A DNA stretch of 64,000 nt from Zoogloeaceae bacterium (GTDB lineage: Bacteria; Pseudomonadota; Gammaproteobacteria; Burkholderiales; Rhodocyclaceae), in the NCBI GenBank assembly GCA_024235635.1, contig JACKMA010000004.1, positions 26,304 through 90,303 of the forward strand, written 5' to 3'. The first letter of the stretch is position 1; each line of letters starts with the position of its first letter. Both the position numbers and the translations under genes were made by a program. Positions 33,492-42,251 of this stretch are shown here, piece by piece. The notes below the pieces were generated by a model that had not been told where the DNA came from, ran no database searches, and saw only the letters and a program-made list of their open reading frames with translations.

Positions 33492-34280
33492 TCAGGCAAA
33501 GTCTTCAAAATGGGGTGACAGGCGATTGAACATGCGCTTGCAGGCCCAGGCCAGCACGAGGGCACCGAGCAGAGCGACGAGCAGGTGGCCGGAGTTGTCG
33601 AAGCGGCCTTGCAGCAAGCCCTGACGCATCGGGTCGAGTATGTGGGCCAAGGGATTGAGTTGCATCACCCACGAGACGGATTCCGGGACCCGGCTCATCG
33701 GATAGAGGATCGGCGTGCCATAGAACAGCACCATCAGCGTAGGCGTCAGGATGTGCTCGACATCCTTCAGGAATACCTGCAGCGGCGCGGTGACGAAGGC
33801 CAGCCCGCAGGACAGCGCGAACAGGGTCAACCAGGCGGCCAGCATGAGCGGCAGCGCTGCCAGGTGCAGGGTCTCGCCAGTTAGAGCGAGTCCAACCAGG
33901 ACGACGACATAACCGAACAGATGGAGCACGAAGGTCGCACCGACCGCGGCATAGACCAACAACTCGTGCGGAAAGGCAACCTTCTTGATCAGGCTGGCAT
34001 TGCCCGCGATGGCCTGGGTGCCGCGTTGCAGGCCTTCCGAAAAGGCCATCCACGGCCACAGCACCGACGCGACGAAGACGACGAAACTGTGCTGTTCCAG
34101 CTCCGGAAAGCGTACGCCGAAGATGACACGGAACACGAAACTGTAGATCGCCAGCAACAACAGGGGCTGGACCAATGCCCAGAGACCGCCGCCGAGACTG
34201 CCGACGTAGCGGTTGCTGAGTTCCCTGCGAACGATCGACGCGAACAGGCGGCGGTGCGGCCAAAGACCGACGGGCCTCAT
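33492..34280 (-). CDS. wzm: Wzm-type polysaccharide ABC transporter permease
   Basis: 262 residues from the ATG at 34280; a GTG one codon upstream is possible. ABC-2 type membrane protein with six helices. Family motifs include LFASIVRRELSNRYVGSLGG, the first helix LWALVQPLLLLAIYSFVF, and LYPMSRVPESVSWVMQLNPLA-type sequence in the second half. With Wzt it forms the inner-membrane channel for undecaprenol-linked polysaccharide. The lack of any Wzx/Wzy in the window supports the ABC-dependent route. Confidence 0.93.
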   Translation of the reverse strand: MRPVGLWPHRRLFASIVRRELSNRYVGSLGGGLWALVQPLLLLAIYSFVFRVIFGVRFPELEQHSFVVFVASVLWPWMAFSEGLQRGTQAIAGNASLIKKVAFPHELLVYAAVGATFVLHLFGYVVVLVGLALTGETLHLAALPLMLAAWLTLFALSCGLAFVTAPLQVFLKDVEHILTPTLMVLFYGTPILYPMSRVPESVSWVMQLNPLAHILDPMRQGLLQGRFDNSGHLLVALLGALVLAWACKRMFNRLSPHFEDFA

Positions 34281-34341
34281 CACGCGTTCGGCATGGCCGA
34301 TCCGACGCCGGCGGCTTGCAGCGCCGGCGACCCGACGGCGC

Positions 34342-35232
34342 TCATCGTCCCGCCGCCTCCTCTCGCAGGATCTCCTTGAGGCGCTCGAGGTCGACCGACG
34401 TCTTCTCCCGGTCGACGATCGGCAATGCGATCTCCGCGCGGACCTGGCCACGCATACGACGATAGATCGATTCGGCGAGAGGATCCTGGATTTCTTCGAA
34501 CGGCCGCACGTAGGCATCCTTGTGCTCGACCAGCTGGATGATGTGGTAGCCGAAACCGGTTTCGACGACCTTGGACAGTTCGCCGGGCGTCTTCAGCTTG
34601 AAGGCGGCGCGATCGAAGGGGCGAACCATCTTCTTGCGCGGGAAGAAACCGAGATCTCCGCCCTTTTCCGCATTGGTCGGATCTTCCGAGTACGCCTTCG
34701 CCAGTTCCTCGAAGGATTCGCCATTCTCGGCGCGCGTGAGCAGACCTTCTGCGATTTCGCGCGCCTGCTCGCGGGAGCGTTCGGCGTTGGGCCGTATCAG
34801 GATATGCCGAACGCGGATCTGTTCGGGCACCGTGTATCGGTCGGGGTTCGCGCGATACTCGTCGCGAGCCAGCGCGACGGCGCCGGCGCGATCGATCTTG
34901 GCGTCTTCGGCGCGCTCCATGTAGGCGTCGTAGAGAACCTTGTCGACGGCATTCTGGACACGCTGGCGGACCAGCGGATCTTTGTCGAGCCCATCCCCAC
35001 GGGCACGTGCGGCGAGCACGCTGCGCAGTATCAAATCATTGACGAACAGTTCGATGCTGGGCGAATCCGGCAGGTTCTTGAGCTTGTCCAGATCCCAATT
35101 CGAGACCTCGGCCCGGATCGAATCGGCACCGACCGAAGCTTCGGGGCCATTGATGACGGCTTCGTCCGCCGCCGGGGCAAGACCGGAAAACAGGGCGCCA
35201 GCCAACATGGCGACGATTGATAGGTTTCGCAT
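34342..35232 (-). CDS. PpiC-type periplasmic peptidyl-prolyl isomerase
   Basis: 296 residues. Signal peptide with core IVAMLAGALFSGLAPA, cleaved near residue 22. An N-terminal chaperone-like helical part (about 45-135) precedes a parvulin domain: VRHILIRPNAERSREQA, EDPTNAEKGGDLGFF and GYHIIQL. It would help fold outer-membrane or secreted proteins in the periplasm. It is transcribed towards wzm and wzt, 61 bases apart, which is uncommon for such an isomerase. Only 40 bases lie between its ATG and the terminator T-tract of the exported-protein gene upstream. Confidence 0.88.
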   Translation of the reverse strand: MRNLSIVAMLAGALFSGLAPAADEAVINGPEASVGADSIRAEVSNWDLDKLKNLPDSPSIELFVNDLILRSVLAARARGDGLDKDPLVRQRVQNAVDKVLYDAYMERAEDAKIDRAGAVALARDEYRANPDRYTVPEQIRVRHILIRPNAERSREQAREIAEGLLTRAENGESFEELAKAYSEDPTNAEKGGDLGFFPRKKMVRPFDRAAFKLKTPGELSKVVETGFGYHIIQLVEHKDAYVRPFEEIQDPLAESIYRRMRGQVRAEIALPIVDREKTSVDLERLKEILREEAAGR

Positions 35233-35272
35233 GTATCGCTGTCTGTACTGGAATTTCGGGGGACTAGAAACG

Positions 35273-35302
35273 AAAAAACAGAGGCGGGCAAGCCCGCCTC
35301 TG
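35273..35302 (-). terminator. Rho-independent terminator of the exported-protein gene
   Basis: An 11-base stem (35279-35289 with 35292-35302, core GAGGCGGGC / GCCCGCCTC) with a 2-base apex is followed on the minus strand by six T (35278-35273). It lies 43 bases past the stop of the 555-residue exported protein. Confidence 0.88.
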
Positions 35303-35313
35303 TATCGACCTCT

Positions 35314-35336
35314 AAGCCTTCATCAAATGAAGGCTT
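35314..35336 (-). repeat. Hairpin just upstream of the terminator
   Basis: AAGCCTTCAT (35314-35323) pairs with ATGAAGGCTT (35327-35336) over a 3-base loop. It sits 9 bases past the stop codon and 11 bases before the terminator stem. Such a double hairpin may protect the 3' end of an abundant mRNA. Confidence 0.6.
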
Positions 35337-35345
35337 GCGCTCCTG

Positions 35346-37013
35346 TTACGGACGGTAGCGCAGCGGATAGGTCAGGCCGTAGTTGGTACCAGCCGAACCG
35401 ACAGCGGCGTTGAACACGTTCTGCGCGGTGTAGCCGATGACCGGCAGTGCGCCGCCACCACCACCAGCGACACGGTCGCCGACAACAGCGGTTTCGGAGA
35501 ACGAGTACTGGTCGGTGTAGCCCAGACCGTCGCAGTTCGAAGCAGCCTGGTTGGTCGCGGTGCAAGCCTCGGCAATCGTGCTCAGCACTGCCCAGCCGTT
35601 AGCGAACACGCCAGCAGTACCGGTCGCGGTGTAGTCGTCGGCGGTCAGTTGCGCACCGAGAGCACCCGACGGGATGCCACCGTTGTTGATCGACACGACC
35701 GAGACTTCGCCCTTCAGCGAGAACTCAAGGGTCACGCCCGGCGGGGTCGGGGAGATCACGATGTCGTCGGAGGTAACGAGCGTGTTCTCTTCACGGTCCC
35801 AGAAGCCCGGAGCGCCGACCGGCACGCGGTTGGAAGCGCCGTCGAGCGCATCGTAGACCGTGCCATCCTCGCCATAGACGTCCCACGCACCGCCGTTGAT
35901 GTTGCGGTCCGGGGTGTCGCCCGATTCCGTGCCGATGTAGTCGTAGTGGTAACGACGGGTCGGCTGGCTCAGCACGACGTCCGTGGCGCCGAGGATCGAG
36001 TCGGAAGTCTCGTACTCGGTGATGGCCGAGGACTTCGACAGCAGCAGGGTCAGGGCGTCACGCATCAGCGTGGCGTCAGCACCCGAGCCGACATCGTAGG
36101 TGGTATCCAGCGGAGTGGACAGGTCCGGCAGGTCGAACTGGAACATCGGCAGCGAGGTGCCGCGCGTTCCGAGATCCGAACCGGCGGCCGCGAAGATGCG
36201 GTCGGAGGACTGGTCAAGCGAATAGCCGATGGCCTCGTTGGCCTGACGGAAGTACTGCTTCACACCGTTGGTCACCGACACGGCGGTGGCGTTGGTGGTG
36301 AAGGCCTTGGACGACGGCACGTTGATCACGGTGACCGAAGTGGTCAGCGAGTTCGTCGGATCGTCCATCCAGTTTTGCTGGGCCACGGTAGCGGCGGCGA
36401 CCAGCGCATTGTCCTCGTCCAGACCAGCCAGCAGGGAGCCGTCGGCCTTGCAAGGCGGCGCAGCGTCGGCCGGGTGCTTGATGTTGGTCCACAGGGCGGA
36501 GGTGACCGGGCCTTCGTTGGCGACACCGTCGTTGTCGAAGTCTTCGCCGACGCCTTCAATCAGATCTTCCGGAATGTCGGCCATCGTGATGATCTCGACA
36601 TAGCCTTCCAGCGCGCCGGTGGTGGCGGAAGCCGGATCCAGGCGGATCGTCACGAAGTTCTGGTTGACACTGGCCGGCAGCGTGCAGCTGCTGTCGGTCG
36701 TCGTCATCTTGACGGCACCGCTCGACAGGCTCACGGCACCGGTCCAGACGTCGGCCGGCGACATGAAGATCTGGAAGTCGAAAACGTCGTCGGACCACTC
36801 GGCACCACGGAAACGCACCTTGACGGCCTTGCCGTTCAGGGTGTCGGTGTTGACGATACTGATCAGGGTCGCATTGCCACCCTGAACACTGTAATAGGGG
36901 ATGAGGTTGATCGCGCCCACGCCGCCAGCATCAAGCTGTACTTGTGCGCTGGCAACGCCAGACATCATTCCCAGGGTCGCTGCAACACCAACAGCGAGAA
37001 GCTTTTTCTTCAT
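35346..37013 (-). CDS. Abundant exported protein, family not recognised
   Basis: 555 residues from the ATG at 37013, with AAAGGAG 7 bases before it. Sec signal peptide (KKKLLAVGVAATLGMMSGVASA) is cleaved after about residue 23. The mature protein is acidic and rich in Asp, Thr, Gly and Ala, with no transmembrane helix or C-terminal anchor. DFDNDGVANE (residues 158-167) looks like a calcium loop of the DxDxDG type. Four cysteines are visible (110 and 188, plus two near residues 503 and 512), allowing two disulfides. Own promoter, strong ribosome site and double 3' hairpin indicate high expression. It may be a surface-layer or secreted protein and a T2SS client; I do not recognise a named family. 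Confidence 0.8.
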   Translation of the reverse strand: MKKKLLAVGVAATLGMMSGVASAQVQLDAGGVGAINLIPYYSVQGGNATLISIVNTDTLNGKAVKVRFRGAEWSDDVFDFQIFMSPADVWTGAVSLSSGAVKMTTTDSSCTLPASVNQNFVTIRLDPASATTGALEGYVEIITMADIPEDLIEGVGEDFDNDGVANEGPVTSALWTNIKHPADAAPPCKADGSLLAGLDEDNALVAAATVAQQNWMDDPTNSLTTSVTVINVPSSKAFTTNATAVSVTNGVKQYFRQANEAIGYSLDQSSDRIFAAAGSDLGTRGTSLPMFQFDLPDLSTPLDTTYDVGSGADATLMRDALTLLLSKSSAITEYETSDSILGATDVVLSQPTRRYHYDYIGTESGDTPDRNINGGAWDVYGEDGTVYDALDGASNRVPVGAPGFWDREENTLVTSDDIVISPTPPGVTLEFSLKGEVSVVSINNGGIPSGALGAQLTADDYTATGTAGVFANGWAVLSTIAEACTATNQAASNCDGLGYTDQYSFSETAVVGDRVAGGGGGALPVIGYTAQNVFNAAVGSAGTNYGLTYPLRYRP

Positions 37014-37079
37014 TGAAGACTCCTTTGTTAGCCTTAAATTAGCGCAACGTGGTTTCGAGTTCACGCTAGCGGCAACACT

Positions 37080-37108
37080 AGCATACCCGTCTCGCCTATA
37101 ACAACCAA
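37080..37108 (-). promoter_or_regulatory. Sigma-70 promoter of the exported-protein gene
   Basis: On the minus strand TTGGTT (37108-37103), a 17-base spacer, then TATGCT (37085-37080). The -35 matches 4 of 6 and the -10 matches 4 of 6, in a locally AT-rich 150-base gap. Transcription would start near 37073, giving a leader of about 60 bases. Confidence 0.55.
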
Positions 37109-37179
37109 CGGTCGCGCCACTTCCGCCAGTCGTTGCAAAAAAACGACAGCCGATCCACACGGGCTCGGATGTCGCGAAT

Positions 37180-37596
37180 TCATGGTTTGAGTTGGATCCA
37201 CCACTGGCCGTTTTCCAGCAGCCATTTTTCATTCACGGTCGTCGACAGCCCCTTGAAGCCTTTCTGCACCACCGGCTCGAAAGCGACGTCCACCTCGACC
37301 TCGCAGACCTCACCGCCGCATTTGGAATCGACGCTCCCGACCCCCTGCCAGACCACTGCGCCGCCGGAGTGGCGCAGCTTGAATCCATTGAGGTCGATCG
37401 CGGACCGGTACGCGGGAGACGCGAAACTATAGGCTTTTTCCCAGTCCTGGGCAACCAGGGCTTCCCAGCGGGCGCGGGCGCGCTCGTTCACCGCCTCTTC
37501 GGCGGTCTTGGGCGGTCCCGACAGGCTGGCGCAGGCGCCAAGGCCGATCGCAAGCAGCGGGAGAAGGCGGCCGACGGGCCGTCCATTCGATTTCAT
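37180..37596 (-). CDS. Small lipoprotein of unknown function
   Basis: 138 residues from the ATG at 37596. Signal with lipobox LGAC (Cys at residue 22). The mature part starts with a helical segment (AEEAVNERARARWEALVAQD) and YSFASPAYRSAI, followed by beta-strand-like sequence ending NEKWLLENGQWWIQLKP. This resembles an NTF2-like fold. Two further cysteines (KCGGEVCEV) could form a disulfide. It lies 84 bases after gspD, possibly at the tail of the T2SS operon. No function is assigned. Confidence 0.78.
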   Translation of the reverse strand: MKSNGRPVGRLLPLLAIGLGACASLSGPPKTAEEAVNERARARWEALVAQDWEKAYSFASPAYRSAIDLNGFKLRHSGGAVVWQGVGSVDSKCGGEVCEVEVDVAFEPVVQKGFKGLSTTVNEKWLLENGQWWIQLKP

Positions 37597-37680
37597 CAGG
37601 TGGCAACTCCATTTCGATTGCATGGAAGTGAAGCCGAACATGCAATCCAGCCCATGCTTTCGGCCTCGTTGAAGAAAACT

Positions 37681-39963
37681 TTAGCGCTGGCCGGGCACCG
37701 CATCGTCGGTCCGCTCGGACAGGAAGCTGCGCAGCGTAAACATGCGCTGCTTCATTTCGTCGGTGACGTCTCGAACGTCACGTTCGGTCCTCACCACGCG
37801 CGGCGTGATCATCACCAGCAGTTCGGTGCGATCCGAATTGAGTGTCGTGGTTCCGAACAGGGCCCCCACGATCGGCAGATCGGCCAGCAACGGCACGCCT
37901 TGGCGGCCGCGCGAGGCGTTGTCGCGGATCAGCCCGCCGAGGACGACGGTTTCGCCGGACGGCACCGCCACCTTGCTCGCGATCTGGCGCTGCAGGAAAG
38001 CGCGCTGGCCGGTGGCGGCATCCACCTGGCCGACATCGGTCACACTCTGGTCGATCTCCATCATGATGGCATTGCCGGCATTGACCGACGGCGTCACCTT
38101 GAGGACGACACCGGTGTCCTTGTAGCTGATCGAATCGGTCGTCGTGCCGCCGTCGGTGACGGTACGCGCGTTGCGGATCGGCTGCTGGTCGCCGACCTTG
38201 ATCTCGGCGGTCTGGTTGTCCAGCACCATCACCGATGGCGACGAGATCACCTTCAGCAATTGCTTGTCGGCCAGCGCATTGAGGACGGCACGAACCTCGC
38301 CGAGCGGATTGGTGATGGTGTAAGAAAATCCGCTCTGGCTGACGATGCCACCACTGGCGCCGAGACCGAGCTGGCCCGTGCCGGTCCACCCTCGACCGCG
38401 AAGATTGTCGGTGAAGAACCACTGCAGCCCGTAGCGTGTTTCGTCGGTCAGGCTGACTTCGACGATGCTGGCCTCGATCAACACTTGGGACGGTGCGACG
38501 TCGATCTGACGCAGCGCGGCTTCGATCTTGTTGTACTCGGTGCGCGGCGCGTAGATCAAGAGGGCGTTGTTCTGGTCGTCGGCGACCACACGGACGTCGC
38601 CGATGGTCAGCTGGCTGACCTGACTGGCGTTCGCGGTCGCCGTGTTGCCGCCGACGGTCCCCGATGAGGCGGTCGTCGTCGGACTGTTCGTACCCAGGGC
38701 GCTGGCGGTGGTCGTTCCGAGACCCGGCGCAACACCGCTGTCCCGAGTACTGCGGCGCGTGTCGAGCGCGCCACCGCCGAAGATGCCGTTCAGCAGCGTG
38801 GCAAGGTGCGCCGCCGAGCCGTTCTGCACCGGGTATACATATAGGCGGGGACCACCGTCATTGTCCGGACGATCGAATCGCTCGATCCATTCGCGGGCAA
38901 TATCGAGATAGGCCGATCGCGGCGTCACGATCAGGATCGCATTGAGTCGCTCGATCGGCAGGATCTTCATCGCGCCGCCCAGCGGCGTGCCGGCCGGCGC
39001 GGCAGCGGCCTCGGGCCTGCCGGTGACGACACGCCCCGGCGCCGCGCTCCGCTCATTGCCGGTGACCAATCTCAGCGCCTCCTCGACCTCGTCGACCGAC
39101 GTGTTCTGCAACGGAAAGAGCCCGACCGACATGCCCTTCAGCAGGTCCACGTCGAAGATTTCGACGATGTCCATCCAGCCTTGGAGCTGGCCGCGCGAGC
39201 CCGCCAGGATCAGCAGATTGCGGAAGTTGTCGACCCGCACGAAAGCAGTCGGTCCGGCCACCGGCGCAAGGATCTCAGCCATCTCGGAGGCGCCGACATA
39301 TTGCAGCGGCACGATCAGCAGCGAATTGCCGGCCGGAAGGCGGCCGACCCTGCGCGACTGGGGTGCGAATGACTTGAGGGCCTCAGGCCGGCCGATGTGG
39401 TAGATCCCGGTCGCGTCCTGGGCGATGCCGAGTCCATTGGCCTGCAGCATCGATTCGAGCACGGTCAGGATCTGGTCGGGCGGCAGCGGCGACAGCGTAT
39501 GCAGCGTCACCTCACCGGTCACCGGCGGGTGGATGGTGTAGTTCTGCTTCAGCATGTCGCCGAGAATCGCATGCACGACTTCGGCGATCGGCGCCTGCTC
39601 GAAGCGCAGCGCGACCGCTTCGCCTCGCAGGGGTCTTCCCGCTGCGCCCGGCAACTTCACCATCGTGTCGTTGCCTCGGAAAATTCGTGGCTCGAGCCGC
39701 GGGGAGGCGTCCGCGCCGCCACCGCCGTCATCGGCAGCAGTCTTGCCAGCCGCGCCCGCCGGATCATCGGCAACCGACAACCGTTCTGCGCGAGCGGCGA
39801 CCGAGGCATTGGGATCCTGCATCCGGGCAGCGCGCCGCAGTTCCTGCTCGAGAGAAGATTCGGGCGGCTTCCCGAGACCGGCACAACCGGCCAACAGCCA
39901 TGCCGCGAACAGTCCGGCCAACCCGCTGCAATGCAACAGTCGATTCACGTATGCCCTCGTCAT
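37681..39963 (-). CDS. gspD: GspD, type II secretion secretin (lipoprotein form)
   Basis: 760 residues from the ATG at 39963. Lipobox LAGC near residue 27 makes it a lipoprotein, like XpsD, which may replace a GspS pilotin. N domains (about 110-470) show VVHAILGDMLKQNYTIHPPV and repeated N1-type segments; a Ser/Thr/Gly-rich linker lies near 400-440. The secretin core has VLIEASIVEVSLTDETRYG, VISSPSVMVLDNQTAEIKVG and VPLLADLPIVGALFG. It forms the outer-membrane gate. It is the last gene of the T2SS run, 4 bases after gspC. Confidence 0.95.
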   Translation of the reverse strand: MTRAYVNRLLHCSGLAGLFAAWLLAGCAGLGKPPESSLEQELRRAARMQDPNASVAARAERLSVADDPAGAAGKTAADDGGGGADASPRLEPRIFRGNDTMVKLPGAAGRPLRGEAVALRFEQAPIAEVVHAILGDMLKQNYTIHPPVTGEVTLHTLSPLPPDQILTVLESMLQANGLGIAQDATGIYHIGRPEALKSFAPQSRRVGRLPAGNSLLIVPLQYVGASEMAEILAPVAGPTAFVRVDNFRNLLILAGSRGQLQGWMDIVEIFDVDLLKGMSVGLFPLQNTSVDEVEEALRLVTGNERSAAPGRVVTGRPEAAAAPAGTPLGGAMKILPIERLNAILIVTPRSAYLDIAREWIERFDRPDNDGGPRLYVYPVQNGSAAHLATLLNGIFGGGALDTRRSTRDSGVAPGLGTTTASALGTNSPTTTASSGTVGGNTATANASQVSQLTIGDVRVVADDQNNALLIYAPRTEYNKIEAALRQIDVAPSQVLIEASIVEVSLTDETRYGLQWFFTDNLRGRGWTGTGQLGLGASGGIVSQSGFSYTITNPLGEVRAVLNALADKQLLKVISSPSVMVLDNQTAEIKVGDQQPIRNARTVTDGGTTTDSISYKDTGVVLKVTPSVNAGNAIMMEIDQSVTDVGQVDAATGQRAFLQRQIASKVAVPSGETVVLGGLIRDNASRGRQGVPLLADLPIVGALFGTTTLNSDRTELLVMITPRVVRTERDVRDVTDEMKQRMFTLRSFLSERTDDAVPGQR

Positions 39964-39967
39964 TCCA

Positions 39968-40666
39968 TCATTCCCGCCGCTGATCGCGCTGCTGTTCGCG
40001 GCGTGCCTTGAGTCGCTCGCGGGCGTCCCGAATGGCCGCCAGGCGCCTGGCACGTCGATCCCGAATGTCGTCGGCGATGCTGCCGCCAGCGGCGGCTGCC
40101 GTCACCGCCGCCGTGTCCGCCTGGGCGGAAGCCGGCGTCTCGGTCTCGTCCTTTCCATCCCGCGCATCTGCGGACGCGGTCGCACCTGACCCGAGCTCCG
40201 AATGCCGCAACTGCAGGAGCGCCTCCTCGTCGCCCCGCTTGAACCGCGCCTCGAGGCCGTTCAACGCGACCAAAGTCCAGTTTCCGACCGTGCCACCGAC
40301 CGCGACGCGGCGGCTGACGCCGTCCTCACGAACGATCAAACCACCTCCGCGACCAGTTGAGAACAGGCCGAGCAACTGCAGGTCGGCAAGCGCATCTTCT
40401 TTGGCGTCCGCCACCTCGGCGGTATCGGTGCCGTCGGCCGGAAGCGGCCTGCGCGACGGGAAGAACAACGGGCGCGCGAGCGTCGTCTGCAGCAGGGCGG
40501 GATCAATCGCGGCCTCAACCTCGTGCGGCACATCGAAGGTGGCCGCATCCGGCGCGATCGGCGTCGGCGGCTGCCAGTCCCAGGTGCCGGCCGGTATCAG
40601 CGACACCAGCACGGCAATCAGTGCGACGTCGAGCGCCAGCCAAAGCAACAACGGGCGGGCACTCAA
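39968..40666 (-). CDS. gspC: GspC/XpsN-like inner-membrane T2SS protein
   Basis: 232 residues. One N-terminal helix (LLLWLALDVALIAVLVSLI), a Pro-rich stretch, then a homology-region-like domain (TTLARPLFFPSRRPLP ... LADLQLLGLFS ... VGGTVGNWTLVALNG). The C terminus is a long charged Ala/Arg/Glu helix instead of a PDZ domain. Position between gspM and gspD matches xpsN. It links the inner-membrane platform to the secretin. It overlaps gspM by 4 bases. The name GspN would fit the Xps nomenclature equally. Confidence 0.8.
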   Translation of the reverse strand: MSARPLLLWLALDVALIAVLVSLIPAGTWDWQPPTPIAPDAATFDVPHEVEAAIDPALLQTTLARPLFFPSRRPLPADGTDTAEVADAKEDALADLQLLGLFSTGRGGGLIVREDGVSRRVAVGGTVGNWTLVALNGLEARFKRGDEEALLQLRHSELGSGATASADARDGKDETETPASAQADTAAVTAAAAGGSIADDIRDRRARRLAAIRDARERLKARREQQRDQRRE

Positions 40667-41217
40667 GAGCTGATCCTCATCGCGGTAACGGCCAGGTCGC
40701 AGATCAGGCGGTGCTCGGCTTCGCTGCGGCCAAGCCGGGGATCGGGCGAGATCCGCAGGGTCGCAATCTGCACGCGCGGGTCATGGTCTGCGATGGCGCC
40801 GAGGAATCGGGTCAGGGACTCGAGACTGGTCGTCAGCTTCACAGTGACCCTGAGTACATCGTAGCCAGCTTCCTGGCGGCTCTGCATCAGCTGGCTGCCG
40901 GTCACGGTCGCGCCCGCCCCCTCGGCGAGTTCCCGCATCGACTTCTGCAGTGCCGCGCCGGCCTGGATGGCGTCGGTGCTGGGTGGATAGGCCAGCCGGG
41001 ACGACAAATCAAGCGCGCCCGATAACGCCGCGTCGAGTTGGCCGCCGGCAGCGCGCAGTCCGGCCAGCCGGGCGTAGCGCGGCTCCACCCGTTCGATGCG
41101 CGCAGCTGCGAGGTCGTATTCCTCCTTCAGCCAGCTCGCCCAGCCCAACAGCATCATGCCGAGCAGCAGCAGCAGGGATCCGATCGCGAAGACCGGTCGT
41201 GACAATACGCGCGTCAC
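40663..41217 (-). CDS. gspM: GspM, T2SS inner-membrane platform protein
   Basis: 184 residues, GTG start overlapping the gspL stop (GTGA). One helix near the N terminus (VFAIGSLLLLLGMMLLGWASWL), a coiled segment, and a ferredoxin-like periplasmic domain (about 85-184, LAEGAGATVTGSQLM ... VKLTTSLESLTRFL). This is the GspM-b type. It partners GspL in the platform that receives GspE. Confidence 0.85.
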   Translation of the reverse strand: MTRVLSRPVFAIGSLLLLLGMMLLGWASWLKEEYDLAAARIERVEPRYARLAGLRAAGGQLDAALSGALDLSSRLAYPPSTDAIQAGAALQKSMRELAEGAGATVTGSQLMQSRQEAGYDVLRVTVKLTTSLESLTRFLGAIADHDPRVQIATLRISPDPRLGRSEAEHRLICDLAVTAMRISS

Positions 41218-42251
41218 GGCGCGCTTCCGGCAAGCTGGAACTCGATCATGAAGGCCTCCTTGCCGGTCAACGCATTGCGGGTGATCGCACCGGGCGCCCG
41301 CACGCCGGTGAAGCCCGGCTGCCGGCTCAGCACCTGCAGCAACTGGGCGGCATCATCGGCCAGACCGTTCAACTGGACGCTGTCGCCTTCGAACGAGAGT
41401 CGCCTGACCACGGCCGCATCCGGTACGGCATCGGTGATGCGGCCCAGCACCGCCAGCAGCTCGCGCGCTCCGCGACCCGAGCTCGATAGTTCGGCCAGCA
41501 GGCGCGTCATCCGACCGAGTCGCTCCTTGGCCGCCATCTCGTCGCGCACCGAATCTTGCAGATCCAGCAACGCGGATTCAGCCTGGTCGGCCTGGCGTCG
41601 TTTTTCCCACACCGGCAGTGCCATCATCGCGCCCACCAGAATCACTGCCAGCGCAATCAGGACGGCCGTCAGGGTCGCACGCCGGCGTGTCCGCCTCGCG
41701 CGCGCCCCCTCTCCGAATCCCTGCAGGACAATTGGCGCGACCGCGTCGACCCACAGTTCGGGATCGCCGTTCCGTTCGCCGGTGGCGGCTCGGGTCGCCA
41801 GCCATTCCGACAACTGGGCGCGGGAGGCCAAGGCGACGTCGATCGTCAGCCGTCCACCGCCGGCATCCTCACAGCGCCAGCCGGCGACGGTGTCGTCTGC
41901 CTCGAACGGGCTCAGTTGCTGGACGCGCAGCGCCACCGCCCGCGACAAGGCCTCGTCGTCGAGCATGGGCATCACGCTGCGGGTACGCAAGACCAGGTCG
42001 TCGGGCACCTCGATCGCCGTCGCCCGCGCGTCACGGCGAGTGGCCACACGCCCGGGAAAGCGGCCGTCGCGCACGCTGACTGCGCCGTCGCAGGCCACCA
42101 GGCGCACCGGCTCGTCGGGCGCCAGCCACGCCAACGCAGGCAGCCGCATTGCCTGATTCCAGCCAGCGCGATAGGCACGCCAGTACCGACGCAGGTCGAG
42201 CCCGAACAGATTGAGCGAATCAGTACGCGAATTCAGTTGTGCCTTCCTCAA
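41214..42251 (-). CDS. gspL: GspL, T2SS inner-membrane protein
   Basis: 345 residues with a TTG start at 42251 that overlaps the gspK stop as TTGA; the ATG of residue 35 is the alternative. Cytoplasmic part (about 1-190) has VMPMLDDEALSRAVALRVQQLSPF-like ribonuclease-H-fold sequence. One transmembrane helix (LTAVLIALAVILVGAMMALPV) and a periplasmic PilN-like ferredoxin domain follow. It recruits the GspE ATPase to the membrane. Shorter than most GspL (about 380-400). Confidence 0.86.
   Translation of the reverse strand: MRKAQLNSRTDSLNLFGLDLRRYWRAYRAGWNQAMRLPALAWLAPDEPVRLVACDGAVSVRDGRFPGRVATRRDARATAIEVPDDLVLRTRSVMPMLDDEALSRAVALRVQQLSPFEADDTVAGWRCEDAGGGRLTIDVALASRAQLSEWLATRAATGERNGDPELWVDAVAPIVLQGFGEGARARRTRRRATLTAVLIALAVILVGAMMALPVWEKRRQADQAESALLDLQDSVRDEMAAKERLGRMTRLLAELSSSGRGARELLAVLGRITDAVPDAAVVRRLSFEGDSVQLNGLADDAAQLLQVLSRQPGFTGVRAPGAITRNALTGKEAFMIEFQLAGSAP

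Noticed and set aside
35649..37016. Plus-strand open frame of 455 codons
   Set aside because: Antisense to the exported 555-residue protein, which has a signal peptide, ribosome site, promoter and terminator.
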